Of a stretch of DNA of 39,724 nucleotides, positions 14,476 to 22,452 are shown piece after piece. The DNA comes from HRBIN12 sp035762085 (GTDB taxonomy: Bacteria > Actinomycetota > UBA4738 > HRBIN12): assembly GCA_035762085.1 (NCBI GenBank), contig DASTPT010000101.1, forward strand, positions 1 through 39,724. The letters are read 5' to 3'. The translations under genes and the position numbers were made by a program. Below the pieces are notes generated by a model, which was not told the origin of the DNA, searched no databases, and saw nothing but the letters and a program-made list of their open reading frames with translations. Position 1 is the stretch's first letter; the number at the start of each line of letters is the position of its first letter.

Positions 14476-16305
14476 CTACAGGTGCGGCTCCGCCTCGACC
14501 CGGGCGACGACGCCTCGTTCGGCGAGCGCGCGCGCGGCGCGGCCGAACGCCGCGACGCTTCCGGGCTCGAGCGCGAGCAAGCATACCGTCTGGTCTCCGA
14601 GCCCCGTCGCCACCATCAGCGCCGGCTCGAGCGCGGCGAGCTCGCCCTCCAGGTCCGACGTCCCGGTCACCCGGAACACCGCAACCCCCACGGGGAACCC
14701 GGCCTCGGCCCGACGCGTGGCCTCGAAGCGGTGGAAGCGCTCGGGACGCCCGGCGACGAGCGCCTGGACCGCCGGGTCGTTCGGCGTGCGGGTCTGCACG
14801 ATCACGCGTCCCGCGGGAGCCGCCCACGCCGCCGTCTCGAACCACGTCGCGAGCGCTCGCTCGCGCGCCGAGAGCCCGGGTCGGCGTGCGGCGAGGTCCG
14901 CGTCGAGGATGCCGACCAGGTCGAGGGCGAGCGGCCCGAAGTCCTTCACGAGCTCGACGCCGCCGACCAGGATCTCGGCGTGGCCGGGCGGTCGTGGCGG
15001 CTCCCCTGCGCCGATCCGGGTGACCGACACGCCGGCGGTCCGCCCCGCCCACTCCTCGACGCGCTCGGCCCCGCCCGGCGCGACCCCGAAGTCCGAGGCC
15101 CCGCAGACCGCGCACCGCCCGGGCGACCCGCAGACCGCGCACCGGATCGAGCCCTCCTCGGCCCGCAGCGTTCCGCCGCAGGTGCCGCATGCCGCCGGCT
15201 GCCCGCACGTGCGGCAGACGCGGGCGATCCCGTATCCGGGCAGTGGCGCGTACAGGAACCCGCGCCGGGCGGTGCGCAGGGCGGCCACGAGGCGTGGAGC
15301 CCGCCCCTCGGGACCGGGGGCGACGACCTCGACGGGGGGCCAGCGCCGACCGCGCGGGGTGACCGCGACGTGCGGCGTCGCCGCCGCCTCCACCGACGGG
15401 TACGGCGCCGACAGCACGACGGCCGCGTCCTCGATCCGCGCGCGCGCGAGCGCGACATCCCGGACGTGGAAGTAGGGCGAGCGCTCCCCGCGGTGCAGCG
15501 CGTGACTCTCGCGGGCGACGTAGACGAGCCCGAGCGCCCCGACCGGAGCGAACACCGCCGGGCGCGTCCCCACGACGACCCGGTACCGCCCGGCGGCGAT
15601 GTCGAGCCACATCCGGTACCGGGCTCGCCGGCCGCCCCCGACGTACATCGCGACCATGTCCCCGAAGGCATCCCGGACCGCGGCGGCGGTCCTCGGCAGC
15701 GGGTCCGCCTCGGGCACCAGCACGATCGCGGAACGGCCGCCATGGAGCGCCGCGCCCACGCACTCGACCGCGACGTCGGCCTCCTCGTCGGGCGCCGGAC
15801 GCAGTACGAACGTGCCGGCGCCGCCCTGCACCGCGCGGAGCAGCTCGTCGGCCTTCGCGTACCCGCCCGACAGCCTCGGCGCAGCGACCGCCTCTGTGGA
15901 GCCCGGAGCCGTCCCGCCGGCGCCGACCGCGACCCCATCCCGGGCCTCCTCCCCGGCCACCCGCGGCGGCACCATGGCGTCGAGCACGGCCGCGAGCGGG
16001 GCGACGTACCGATCGGACACCCATCGCGCGACCTCGAGGCTCCGGTCGTCGAAGAAGCGGACCGGGGTGACGAGCTTCTTCACCGCGAGCATCCGCGTCG
16101 GGAGGTCCTCGGTCGGTCCGAGGATCCATCCGCGCGCGAGTCGACCGTGGAACGGCACCTGGACGAGCGAGCCGACGCCGGCGCCCAGCTCGCGGGCGAG
16201 CTCGTACGTGAAGGGACGGTCGAGGGACAGGACCGGTCGGTCGAGGCAGACGGCGACCGGGCCCGAGAGGAACGAAGGGCTAGGAGAGCGCGCGGCGGAG
16301 CTCAT
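14476..16305 (-). CDS. priA: PriA-like primosomal protein without helicase motifs
   Basis: 609 aa. The N-terminal PriA DNA-binding domain (about 20-115: VAVCLDRPVLSLDRPFTYEL, VQVPFHGRLARGWILG) and the eight-cysteine zinc region (CRTCGQPAACGTC, then CAVCGSPGRCAVCG, about residues 390-430) are clear. Where active PriA has Walker A, the protein reads QGGAGTFVLRPAPDEE with no GKT. Where it has DEEH, it reads YVARESHALHRGER. It is therefore unlikely to be an ATP-driven helicase, as is known for actinobacterial PriA. It is expected to help reload the replisome at stalled forks. The start overlaps the end of metK by 26 bases. Confidence 0.9.
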   Translation of the reverse strand: MSSAARSPSPSFLSGPVAVCLDRPVLSLDRPFTYELARELGAGVGSLVQVPFHGRLARGWILGPTEDLPTRMLAVKKLVTPVRFFDDRSLEVARWVSDRYVAPLAAVLDAMVPPRVAGEEARDGVAVGAGGTAPGSTEAVAAPRLSGGYAKADELLRAVQGGAGTFVLRPAPDEEADVAVECVGAALHGGRSAIVLVPEADPLPRTAAAVRDAFGDMVAMYVGGGRRARYRMWLDIAAGRYRVVVGTRPAVFAPVGALGLVYVARESHALHRGERSPYFHVRDVALARARIEDAAVVLSAPYPSVEAAATPHVAVTPRGRRWPPVEVVAPGPEGRAPRLVAALRTARRGFLYAPLPGYGIARVCRTCGQPAACGTCGGTLRAEEGSIRCAVCGSPGRCAVCGASDFGVAPGGAERVEEWAGRTAGVSVTRIGAGEPPRPPGHAEILVGGVELVKDFGPLALDLVGILDADLAARRPGLSARERALATWFETAAWAAPAGRVIVQTRTPNDPAVQALVAGRPERFHRFEATRRAEAGFPVGVAVFRVTGTSDLEGELAALEPALMVATGLGDQTVCLLALEPGSVAAFGRAARALAERGVVARVEAEPHL

Positions 16306-17467
16306 CCGCGCGGTCGACCGCCTCCCAGGCGAACTCCTTGCGGCCGAAGTGCCCGTAGGCGGCCGTCTCCTCGAAGATCGGACGGCGCAGGTCCAGGTCG
16401 CGGATGATCGCGGCCGGGCGGAAGTCGAACGCGTCCCACACGAGGTCGACGAGCTTCGCGGGGTCGACCTGTTCGGTCCCGAAGGTGTCGACGGCGAGCG
16501 ATACCGGGTGCGCCGTCCCGATCGCGTACGCGACCTGGACCTGGAGCTTGTCCGCCAGGCCGGCGGCGACGAGGTTCTTCGCGACGTACCGGGCCATGTA
16601 CGCGGCCGAGCGGTCGACCTTCGTGGGGTCCTTGCCCGAGAAGCAGCCGCCGCCGTGCGGCGCCATCCCGCCGTAGGTGTCGACCACGATCTTGCGCCCG
16701 GTGAGCCCGGTGTCGGCCTTCGGTCCGCCGATCTCGAACCGGCCGGTGGGGTTCACGAGGATACGGACCCCCTCGGCGTCCAGGGCGAACTCCCGCAGGA
16801 CGGGATCGATGACCTCCGCGGTCACGTCGGGCGCGAGGAGCGTCTCGACGTCGACCTCCTCCCGGTGCTGCGCCGCGATCAGCACGGTGTCGACGCGTAC
16901 GGGCTTGCCGCCCCGGTACTCGACGCTGACCTGGCTCTTGCCGTCGGGTCGGAGGTACGGGATCACGCCCGCCTTGCGGACGTCGGCCAGGCGCTTCGTG
17001 AGCCGGTGGGCCATCGCGATCGGGATCGGCATGAGCTCCTCGGTCTCGCGCACGGCGAAGCCGAACATCATGCCCTGGTCGCCGGCCCCGAGCGTGTCGA
17101 GCTGGTCGTGCGAGTGCCCCTCGCGATGCTCGAGCGCGTCGTCCACCCCTCGCGCGATGTCGGCCGACTGGTCCTGGATCGCGGTGATGACGCCGCACGT
17201 GTGCCCGTCGATCCCGAAGTTCGCGTCCGTGTAGCCGATCTCGGTCACGGTGCGGCGCACGACCGACGGGATGTCAACCCACTCCGACGTCGTGATCTCG
17301 CCGGCGACCATCACGATGCCGGTGGTGACGAGCGTCTCGCAGGCGACACGGCCGTCGGGGTCGACGGCCATGATCGCATCGAGGATGGCGTCGGAGATCT
17401 GGTCGGCGAGCTTGTCCGGATGGCCCTCGGTGACGGATTCGGAGGAGAACCGGTAGGCGTGGGTCAT
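16280..17467 (-). CDS. metK: S-adenosylmethionine synthetase
   Basis: 395 aa, full length. Makes S-adenosylmethionine from ATP and methionine. Signatures are SESVTEGHPDKLADQISDAI near the N-terminus, GAGDQGMMFGFA and GGGCFSGKDPTKVDRSAAY. The ATG at 17467 has no ribosome site, but a TATACT box ends nine bases upstream, so the mRNA is probably leaderless. It follows coaBC as in M. tuberculosis. I see no SAM riboswitch. Confidence 0.97.
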   Translation of the reverse strand: MTHAYRFSSESVTEGHPDKLADQISDAILDAIMAVDPDGRVACETLVTTGIVMVAGEITTSEWVDIPSVVRRTVTEIGYTDANFGIDGHTCGVITAIQDQSADIARGVDDALEHREGHSHDQLDTLGAGDQGMMFGFAVRETEELMPIPIAMAHRLTKRLADVRKAGVIPYLRPDGKSQVSVEYRGGKPVRVDTVLIAAQHREEVDVETLLAPDVTAEVIDPVLREFALDAEGVRILVNPTGRFEIGGPKADTGLTGRKIVVDTYGGMAPHGGGCFSGKDPTKVDRSAAYMARYVAKNLVAAGLADKLQVQVAYAIGTAHPVSLAVDTFGTEQVDPAKLVDLVWDAFDFRPAAIIRDLDLRRPIFEETAAYGHFGRKEFAWEAVDRADELRRALS

Positions 17468-17476
17468 GTCCGCGCG

Positions 17477-17482
17477 AGTATA
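17477..17482 (-). promoter_or_regulatory. -10 box of metK (leaderless)
   Basis: TATACT on the minus strand, nine bases before the metK ATG, in the 22-base gap after the coaBC stop. No -35 match at 17-18 bases. Confidence 0.45.
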
Positions 17483-17489
17483 GCCGCGG

Positions 17490-18704
17490 TCACCGACGCC
17501 CCGAGCCCAGCAGGGCCGCGATCCGGTCGCAGATCGCGGCGGCCAGCTCCGCCTTCGTCCAGTCGCGCAGTGGCTCGTCGGGTGCGCCGGTCGCCAGGAT
17601 CGCGGCGCGGTTCGTGTCCGAGCCGAAGCCCGTGCCCGGCCGGCCGACCTGGTTCACGACGATCAGGTCCACGTTCTTCGCGATGAGCTTCGCGCGCGCG
17701 GCGGCCTGGAGCTCCTCGGTCTGGGCGGCGAACCCGACGAGCACCCGACCGCCCTTCGCGGCGCCGAGCTCGGCGAGGATGTCGGCCGTCGGGACCAGGC
17801 CGATCTGCGGCGGCCCGGCATCCTTCTTCAGCTTCGACGCGGCCACGGCCTCCGGACGGAAGTCGGCCACGGCGGCGGCCATCGCGACCGCGTCGGCCTC
17901 AGCCGCGGCCTCGAGCGTCGCCGAGCGCATCTCCTCCGCGGTCTCGACGCGGACGACCCGGGGACCCTCGGGTGGCTCCACGGTGCCGGGGCCGAGGACG
18001 AGTGTGACGTCGGCCCCGCGCGCGAAGGCCTCCACGGCGATCGCGACGCCCATCTTGCCGCTCGAGCGGTTGCCGAGGAACCGGACCGGGTCGATCGGCT
18101 CGTGGGTCGGGCCGGCGGTCACCACGACGCGGCGGCCGGCCAGGTCGCGCCCGCGCGCCGCGGTCTCCTCCGCGGCCGCGAGGATCTCCTCCGGCTCGGC
18201 CATGCGGCCGAGGCCCTCGTCTCCGTGCGCGAGCGGGCCGGCGACCGGTCCGACGATCCGCGCCCCTCGCTCGGCCACGACGCGCGCGTTCGTCCGCGTG
18301 GCCGGGTGCTCCCACATCCCGGTGTGCATCGCCGGCGCGAGCACGAGGGGGCACGTCGCCTCGAGCAGCGTGGCGGTGAGCAGGTCGTCCGCGATGCCGT
18401 GCGCGAGCTTCGCGAGCACGTTCGCCGTGAGCGGCGCGACGACGGCGATGTCGGCCTCGCGCGCGAGGCGCACGTGGAGCACCGATCCCGGGTCCTCCCA
18501 CAGATCCGTCCACGCGGGACGTCCGGTGAGCGCGGAGTAGGTGTCGGGCCCGACGAACCGCGTCGCCGAGCGGGTCATGACGACCTGAACGGCGGCCCCC
18601 GCCTGCGTCAGCAGGCGCGCGAGGGAGCAGGCCTTGTAGGCGGCGATGCCGCCGGTGACGCCGAGCAGGACCCGGCGTCCCGCGAGGGAGCTACTTCGGG
18701 CCAA
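17490..18704 (-). CDS. coaBC: Phosphopantothenoylcysteine synthetase/decarboxylase
   Basis: 404 aa bifunctional coenzyme A enzyme. Residues 1-185 are the FMN-dependent decarboxylase CoaC (VLLGVTGGIAAYKACSLAR, VAPLTANVLAKLAHGIADDL, LAPAMHTGMWEHP). Residues about 190-404 are the CTP-dependent synthetase CoaB (VVVTAGPTHEPIDPVRFLGN, RSSGKMGVAIA, AAAVADFRP, KNVDLIVVNQV). The start lies inside the end of rpoZ (14-base overlap). Called dfp in mycobacteria. Confidence 0.97.
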   Translation of the reverse strand: MARSSSLAGRRVLLGVTGGIAAYKACSLARLLTQAGAAVQVVMTRSATRFVGPDTYSALTGRPAWTDLWEDPGSVLHVRLAREADIAVVAPLTANVLAKLAHGIADDLLTATLLEATCPLVLAPAMHTGMWEHPATRTNARVVAERGARIVGPVAGPLAHGDEGLGRMAEPEEILAAAEETAARGRDLAGRRVVVTAGPTHEPIDPVRFLGNRSSGKMGVAIAVEAFARGADVTLVLGPGTVEPPEGPRVVRVETAEEMRSATLEAAAEADAVAMAAAVADFRPEAVAASKLKKDAGPPQIGLVPTADILAELGAAKGGRVLVGFAAQTEELQAAARAKLIAKNVDLIVVNQVGRPGTGFGSDTNRAAILATGAPDEPLRDWTKAELAAAICDRIAALLGSGRR

Positions 18705-18936
18705 CGCCGTCGGGGCGATCGGCGAGGATCTTGCCCTCGCCGATCTCCTCGAGGGCGATCGACAGCGGCTTGTTGCGCAGGCCCGACTCCACGAGCGGGG
18801 GGACGAACTCCGCGCGACCCTCGCCGAGCTGGTTGTAGTACGAGTTGATCTCTCGCGCGCGCTTGGCGGCGAGGATCACGAGCGTGTACTTGGAGTCGAC
18901 CTGTCCGAGGAGGTCGTCGATCTTCGGCTCGATCAT
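18691..18936 (-). CDS. rpoZ: RNA polymerase omega subunit
   Basis: 81 aa. It opens MIEPKIDDLLGQVDSKYTLV and contains AAKRAREINSYY and the C-terminal LSIALEEIGEGKI, characteristic of omega, which aids RNA polymerase assembly. The start overlaps the gmk stop as ATGA. Gene order gmk-rpoZ-coaBC-metK is conserved in actinobacteria. Confidence 0.95.
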   Translation of the reverse strand: MIEPKIDDLLGQVDSKYTLVILAAKRAREINSYYNQLGEGRAEFVPPLVESGLRNKPLSIALEEIGEGKILADRPDGVGPK

Positions 18937-19511
18937 GGGCGCGTCGGTCCTTCGGTCGGGGTGGGGAACCCCTGGATGATAGCAACGAGCAGGTCCACCG
19001 CGCGCTCCACGTCGTCGTTCAGCACCGTGTGGTCGAACCAGGCGCGCTGGTCGAGCTCCCACTCGGCCGTCGCCAGGCGCTCGGACAGGCCGACCTCGTC
19101 CTCGGTGGCGCGCTCGCGCAACCGGCGCTCGAGCTCGGCCATCGACGGGGGCTCGAGCAGGATCAGGACCGCCGAGGGCATCCGCTCGCGCACCTGGTGG
19201 GCGCCCTGGACGTCGATCTCCAGCAGGACGTCCTCCCCCCGCTCGAGCGCCTCACCGACCAGCCGCACGGGCGTCCCGTAGCGGTGGCCGAAGACCTCCG
19301 CCCACTCGAGCAGCTCGCCCTCGCGCGCCATGCGCGAGAACTCCTCGTCCGAGACGAAGAGGTAGTCGACCCCGTCGCGTTCGTTCGGACGGGGCGGACG
19401 GGTGGTCGCGGAGACGGATCTCCGGAGCCCGGGGAGTCGGTCGAGCACGCCCCGGACGATCGTTCCCTTGCCGACCCCCGATGGGCCGGCGATGACGAAG
19501 ACCCTGCCCAG
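18933..19511 (-). CDS. gmk: Guanylate kinase, non-canonical start
   Basis: Phosphorylates GMP to GDP. The P-loop GPSGVGKGT is followed by SVSATTRPPRPNERDGVDYL and FVSDEEFSRMAREGELLEWA. The only ordinary start codon in this frame (GTG at 19448) lies after the P-loop and cannot be right. Reading back in frame gives LGRVFVIAGPSG, which aligns with the usual M-GR-FVISGPSG. The first residue would be a CTG at 19511, giving 192 aa. ATC at 19520 is an alternative. The mihF stop at 19526-19528 limits how far upstream the start can be. No Shine-Dalgarno is present. A sequence error is possible. The protein itself is certain; the start is not. Confidence 0.9.
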   Translation of the reverse strand: MGRVFVIAGPSGVGKGTIVRGVLDRLPGLRRSVSATTRPPRPNERDGVDYLFVSDEEFSRMAREGELLEWAEVFGHRYGTPVRLVGEALERGEDVLLEIDVQGAHQVRERMPSAVLILLEPPSMAELERRLRERATEDEVGLSERLATAEWELDQRAWFDHTVLNDDVERAVDLLVAIIQGFPTPTEGPTRP

Positions 19512-19525
19512 GGGTTCGATCGCGG

Positions 19526-19840
19526 TTATTTCTTGGCGAACTCGGCGAGCAGCGCCTCGCGCTGCTTCGCGCCGAGACCGCGGACGCGGCGGCTGGCGGA
19601 GATGTCGAGCTTCTCCATGATCTTCGTTGCCCGGACCTTCCCCACGCCGGGCAGCGACTCGAGAACGGTCGACACCTTCATCTTGCCGACGGTGTCGTCG
19701 TCGGTCTTGGACAGCAGATCGTTCAGCGTGAGCTTGTTCGACTTCAGCGCGCCCTTCAGCTCGGCCCGCTTGCGGCGCGCCTCGGCGGCCTTCTCGAGCG
19801 CCTGCTTGCGCTGTTCATCGGTCAGCACGGGTAGAGGCAT
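19526..19840 (-). CDS. mihF: Mycobacterial-type integration host factor
   Basis: 104 aa, basic. A helical N-terminal half (DEQRKQALEKAAEARRKRAE) is followed by an H2TH-type DNA-binding segment (VLESLPGVGKVRATKIME, then RRVRGLGAKQREALLAEF). This family is restricted to Actinomycetota, bends DNA non-specifically and acts as a nucleoid protein; in M. tuberculosis it also sits beside gmk. The ATG at 19840 has AAGGAG seven bases upstream. Unrelated in fold to E. coli IHF. Confidence 0.95.
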   Translation of the reverse strand: MPLPVLTDEQRKQALEKAAEARRKRAELKGALKSNKLTLNDLLSKTDDDTVGKMKVSTVLESLPGVGKVRATKIMEKLDISASRRVRGLGAKQREALLAEFAKK

Positions 19841-19878
19841 GCGTCGCTCCTTCGTCGTGTGGGGTCCGAAGCTCCGCG

Positions 19879-19908
19879 AGTATAGTGCGGCCTCCGCGTG
19901 CGCAGCAA
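19879..19908 (-). promoter_or_regulatory. Promoter of mihF-gmk-rpoZ-coaBC
   Basis: TTGCTG (19903-19908), an 18-base spacer and TATACT (19879-19884) on the minus strand, in the 115-base gap after pyrF. The predicted leader is about 32 bases with an AAGGAG site, so this mRNA has a leader, unlike metK. Confidence 0.6.
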
Positions 19909-19955
19909 CGCGCCGCCTGTGCATCCCACCTGCGGTTTCGTTCGGCCCGGAACGT

Positions 19956-20639
19956 TCAGCGGACCGACGCGAGGATCGCACGCGCCGTCCCCGCCGGGTC
20001 GGACGAGCCGGTGATCGGCCGACCGATGACGAGGTAGTCGGCGCCCGCCTCGACGGCCTCCTGCGGCGTGAGGACGCGCACCTGGTCGTGACCGTTCGAG
20101 CCGGCGGGTCGGATCCCCGGCACGATCAGACCGAACACGTCGCCGACGACGTGCCGCACCACCGACACGTCGGCACCGGACACCACGGCTCCCGTCGCGC
20201 CCGCCGCCATCGCCTCGAACGCGAGCGACGCGGGCGACGCGAGCGACTCGCCGCCCTCGCTCGACAGCACGGTGACCGCCGCGATCGTCGGGGCCGCGAA
20301 CCCGGCCTCCTCCGCGCCGACCGCCGCCCCGCGGACCGCCGCCGCGATCATCGCCTCGCCGCCCAGCGCGTGCACCGTGAGGATCGCCACGCCCAGCCGA
20401 GCGCAGTTCCGGGCCGCGCGCTCGACCGTGGTCGGGATGTCGTGGAGCTTCAGGTCCAGGAAGACCGGCCCCCGCTCGCGCACGCGCGCGACGGCGTCGG
20501 CGCCGACGGCCGTGAACAGCTCGAGCCCGACCTTGAACAGCCCGACCTCGCCCTGCAGCGTGTCGGCGAGCTCCTCGGCCCGCCCGAGATCGGAGACGTC
20601 GAGCGCGACCACGATCGGGTTGGACGGTCTGGGGATCAC
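19956..20639 (-). CDS. pyrF: Orotidine-5'-phosphate decarboxylase
   Basis: 227 aa TIM barrel, the last step to UMP. The catalytic tetrad is visible in VFLDLKLHDIPTTVERA (Lys-Asp-Lys-Asp-like), with VALDVSDLGRA at strand one and VPGIRP plus the phosphate-binding YLVIGRPITGSSDP at the end. This is the shorter group of the family rather than the mycobacterial 270-aa type. The GTG at 20639 overlaps the pyrD stop as GTGA. pyrE is not in the window. Confidence 0.95.
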   Translation of the reverse strand: MIPRPSNPIVVALDVSDLGRAEELADTLQGEVGLFKVGLELFTAVGADAVARVRERGPVFLDLKLHDIPTTVERAARNCARLGVAILTVHALGGEAMIAAAVRGAAVGAEEAGFAAPTIAAVTVLSSEGGESLASPASLAFEAMAAGATGAVVSGADVSVVRHVVGDVFGLIVPGIRPAGSNGHDQVRVLTPQEAVEAGADYLVIGRPITGSSDPAGTARAILASVR

Positions 20640-21592
20640 CGCGCGCCCTCGGCTGCGGGCCGCGGCCGCACCCGGAGCCGCCCCCGCAGGTCGGCCGGCG
20701 AGGAGACGCCCTTGTCCTTCAGATAGGCCAGGATCCCCTGCGCGATCTGCACCGGCGCGGCCGGGTTCACGAGCATCGCCGTGCCGACCTGGACCGCCCA
20801 CGCACCCGCCAGGAGGAACTCCGCCGCATCCTCCCCCGTCGCGATGCCCCCCACGCCCATGATCGGCAGCTCGGGCAGCGCCTGGGCCACCTGGAAGACC
20901 GCCGCGAGCGCCACCGGCTTGATCGCGGGCCCCGAGAGCGCCCCGATCGGCGCGGCGAGCCTGGGGCGCAGCGTCCCGGCGCTCACGGCCAGTCCGGGGA
21001 CGCCGTCGATCAGCGTCACGCCGTGCGCCCCGGCCCGCACGCACGTTCGGACGGCCTCGACCAGGTCCGGGTACAGCGCCGGCAGCTTCACGAAGACCGG
21101 CAGCCGCGACACCCGCGAGACGGACCCGACCACCTCGTGGATCCGGTCCAGGCGAGCCACGAACGGCTCGCCACGCCCACGCTCCTCGTCGATCGCGCCA
21201 AGGTACACCTCGAGGCCGACGATCCCCGGATTGGCCTGGAGGCGGCTGGTGACCCTGACGTACTCCTCGAGCGTCGATCCCGCGACCGACGCGACGACGG
21301 GCACGCCGACCCGATGGAACCGCGGCAGGTCCTCCGCTAGGAAGGCCTCCACGCCCGGGTTCTGCAGACCCACCCACGTGAGGAGGCCCGAGGCGGTCTC
21401 GGCCATGCGCGGCGTCGGGGCGCCCTTCGTCGGCACCAGCGTGAGGCTCCGCGTGACCACCCCGCCCAGGCGGTGGAGGTCCACGAGGCCCGTCTCCCGG
21501 CCGGGCCCGAGACACCCCGACGCGGCGAGCACGGGCAGGGGGAACTCGATCCCGTTCAGGTCGACGGCCATCTGGGGCTTCAGCCTGGCCAC
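20636..21592 (-). CDS. pyrD: Dihydroorotate dehydrogenase homologue with altered active site
   Basis: 318 aa from the GTG at 21592, or 311 from the ATG at 21571. Overall it aligns along its length with class 1B PyrD (B. subtilis type): LAASGCLGPGRE, PTPRMAET, GLQNPGVEAF, GALSGPAIKPVA and the FMN-phosphate site GVGGIATGEDA...GTAML. The catalytic loop, normally LNxSCPN, reads VYLGAID (about 129-135), so the catalytic Cys and two Asn are absent. The Lys of the KTxT strand is Arg48, the Asn of GMLNAIG is Thr72, and the Asn of the xxNTxxG strand is Asp196. FMN binding is likely; dihydroorotate oxidation by the usual chemistry is doubtful. It sits between pyrK and pyrF, where pyrD belongs. Confidence 0.8.
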   Translation of the reverse strand: MARLKPQMAVDLNGIEFPLPVLAASGCLGPGRETGLVDLHRLGGVVTRSLTLVPTKGAPTPRMAETASGLLTWVGLQNPGVEAFLAEDLPRFHRVGVPVVASVAGSTLEEYVRVTSRLQANPGIVGLEVYLGAIDEERGRGEPFVARLDRIHEVVGSVSRVSRLPVFVKLPALYPDLVEAVRTCVRAGAHGVTLIDGVPGLAVSAGTLRPRLAAPIGALSGPAIKPVALAAVFQVAQALPELPIMGVGGIATGEDAAEFLLAGAWAVQVGTAMLVNPAAPVQIAQGILAYLKDKGVSSPADLRGRLRVRPRPAAEGAR

Positions 21593-22452
21593 GTCCGCAC
21601 CACCGGGAAGCCCTCGGGTGGCGTGGGCAGGAGCTCGGGTTCCTGGCCCATCCACCGCTCCCACAGGATCCGCGCGGGGTTGAACACCGGCCCGTCCGCG
21701 CAGGCGCGCTGGTTGTCGTAGCCCGAGCCGTCCTTGCGGATCACCGGCACGACGCAGGTGTAGCACTGCCCCACGCCGCAGGCCATCTGCTCCTCCACGG
21801 CCATCTGGGACGGAAGGCGTCGCTCCATGCAGAGCTCGGCTACGCGACGGAGCGTCGAGCGGCGGCCCGCCGCGTAGACCACCTGCGCCCCCGTCGCCTC
21901 GACGGTCTGGGCGAACTGGTCCACGACCGAGCCCTGCTCCCCCATCGAGCCGTCCTCGGTCGCGACCGAGATCGTCTGCGACAGGCGCTTGCCCTCGATC
22001 GGCTTGAACACATGGTCCAGGTCGGCGCCGCCGATCAGCATGTCGACCCGCTTGCCGCGCGCGCGCAGCTCCTGCGCCAGGAACAGGATCGTGGCCGCTC
22101 CGTGCCCCTCGGCGACGAGGAGGCAGTTCGTGAGCTTGTTCGGGTACGCGAACGCCTTGCCGAGCGGCCCGATCACGTCCAGGAACTGGTGCGCCTTCAC
22201 CTCCGCGAGCCACTGGGTCCCCGCGCCGCGCGGGTCGAACACGAACTCGAGCGTGCCGGCCCAGCCTCCCCGACGTGACGCCTGGTGGATCGAGAAGTGG
22301 CGGCGGAGCAGGAACGCGCGACCCTCCGGCATCGCGACCGAGATGAACTGCCCGGGCCGCGCGCGCTCGGCGACCTCGGGGGCGACGAGCGTGAGCGAGT
22401 GGTAGGCGCCGAGCTTGCGCGTGTTGAGGATCTCGGCCTTGACGCGCTTCAC
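21580..22452 (-). CDS. pyrK: Dihydroorotate dehydrogenase electron-transfer subunit
   Basis: 290 aa. An FAD domain of the ferredoxin-reductase type (about 1-105: PGQFISVAMP, LRRHFSIH) is followed by an NAD-type domain. Its glycine motif is weak (LLVAEGHGAATILFLAQEL, instead of GGGxGxAP). The C-terminal 2Fe-2S site has all four cysteines (ACGVGQCYTCVVP, then QRACADGPVF). Normally it passes electrons from PyrD to NAD+. The GTG at 22452 overlaps carB as GTGA, and pyrD begins inside its last codons. Since the partner PyrD has lost key residues, the electron donor may differ here. Confidence 0.88.
   Translation of the reverse strand: MKRVKAEILNTRKLGAYHSLTLVAPEVAERARPGQFISVAMPEGRAFLLRRHFSIHQASRRGGWAGTLEFVFDPRGAGTQWLAEVKAHQFLDVIGPLGKAFAYPNKLTNCLLVAEGHGAATILFLAQELRARGKRVDMLIGGADLDHVFKPIEGKRLSQTISVATEDGSMGEQGSVVDQFAQTVEATGAQVVYAAGRRSTLRRVAELCMERRLPSQMAVEEQMACGVGQCYTCVVPVIRKDGSGYDNQRACADGPVFNPARILWERWMGQEPELLPTPPEGFPVVRTWPG

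Noticed and set aside
17468..17489. SAM riboswitch before metK
   Set aside because: Only 22 bases lie between coaBC and metK, filled by a -10 box; no room for an aptamer.
18933..19448. gmk starting at the GTG at 19448
   Set aside because: The P-loop needed for ATP binding lies upstream in the same frame.
21100..21260. Frameshift as the cause of the missing LNxSCPN loop in pyrD
   Set aside because: Conserved PyrD sequence continues in the same frame on both sides of the loop, and loop length is close to normal.
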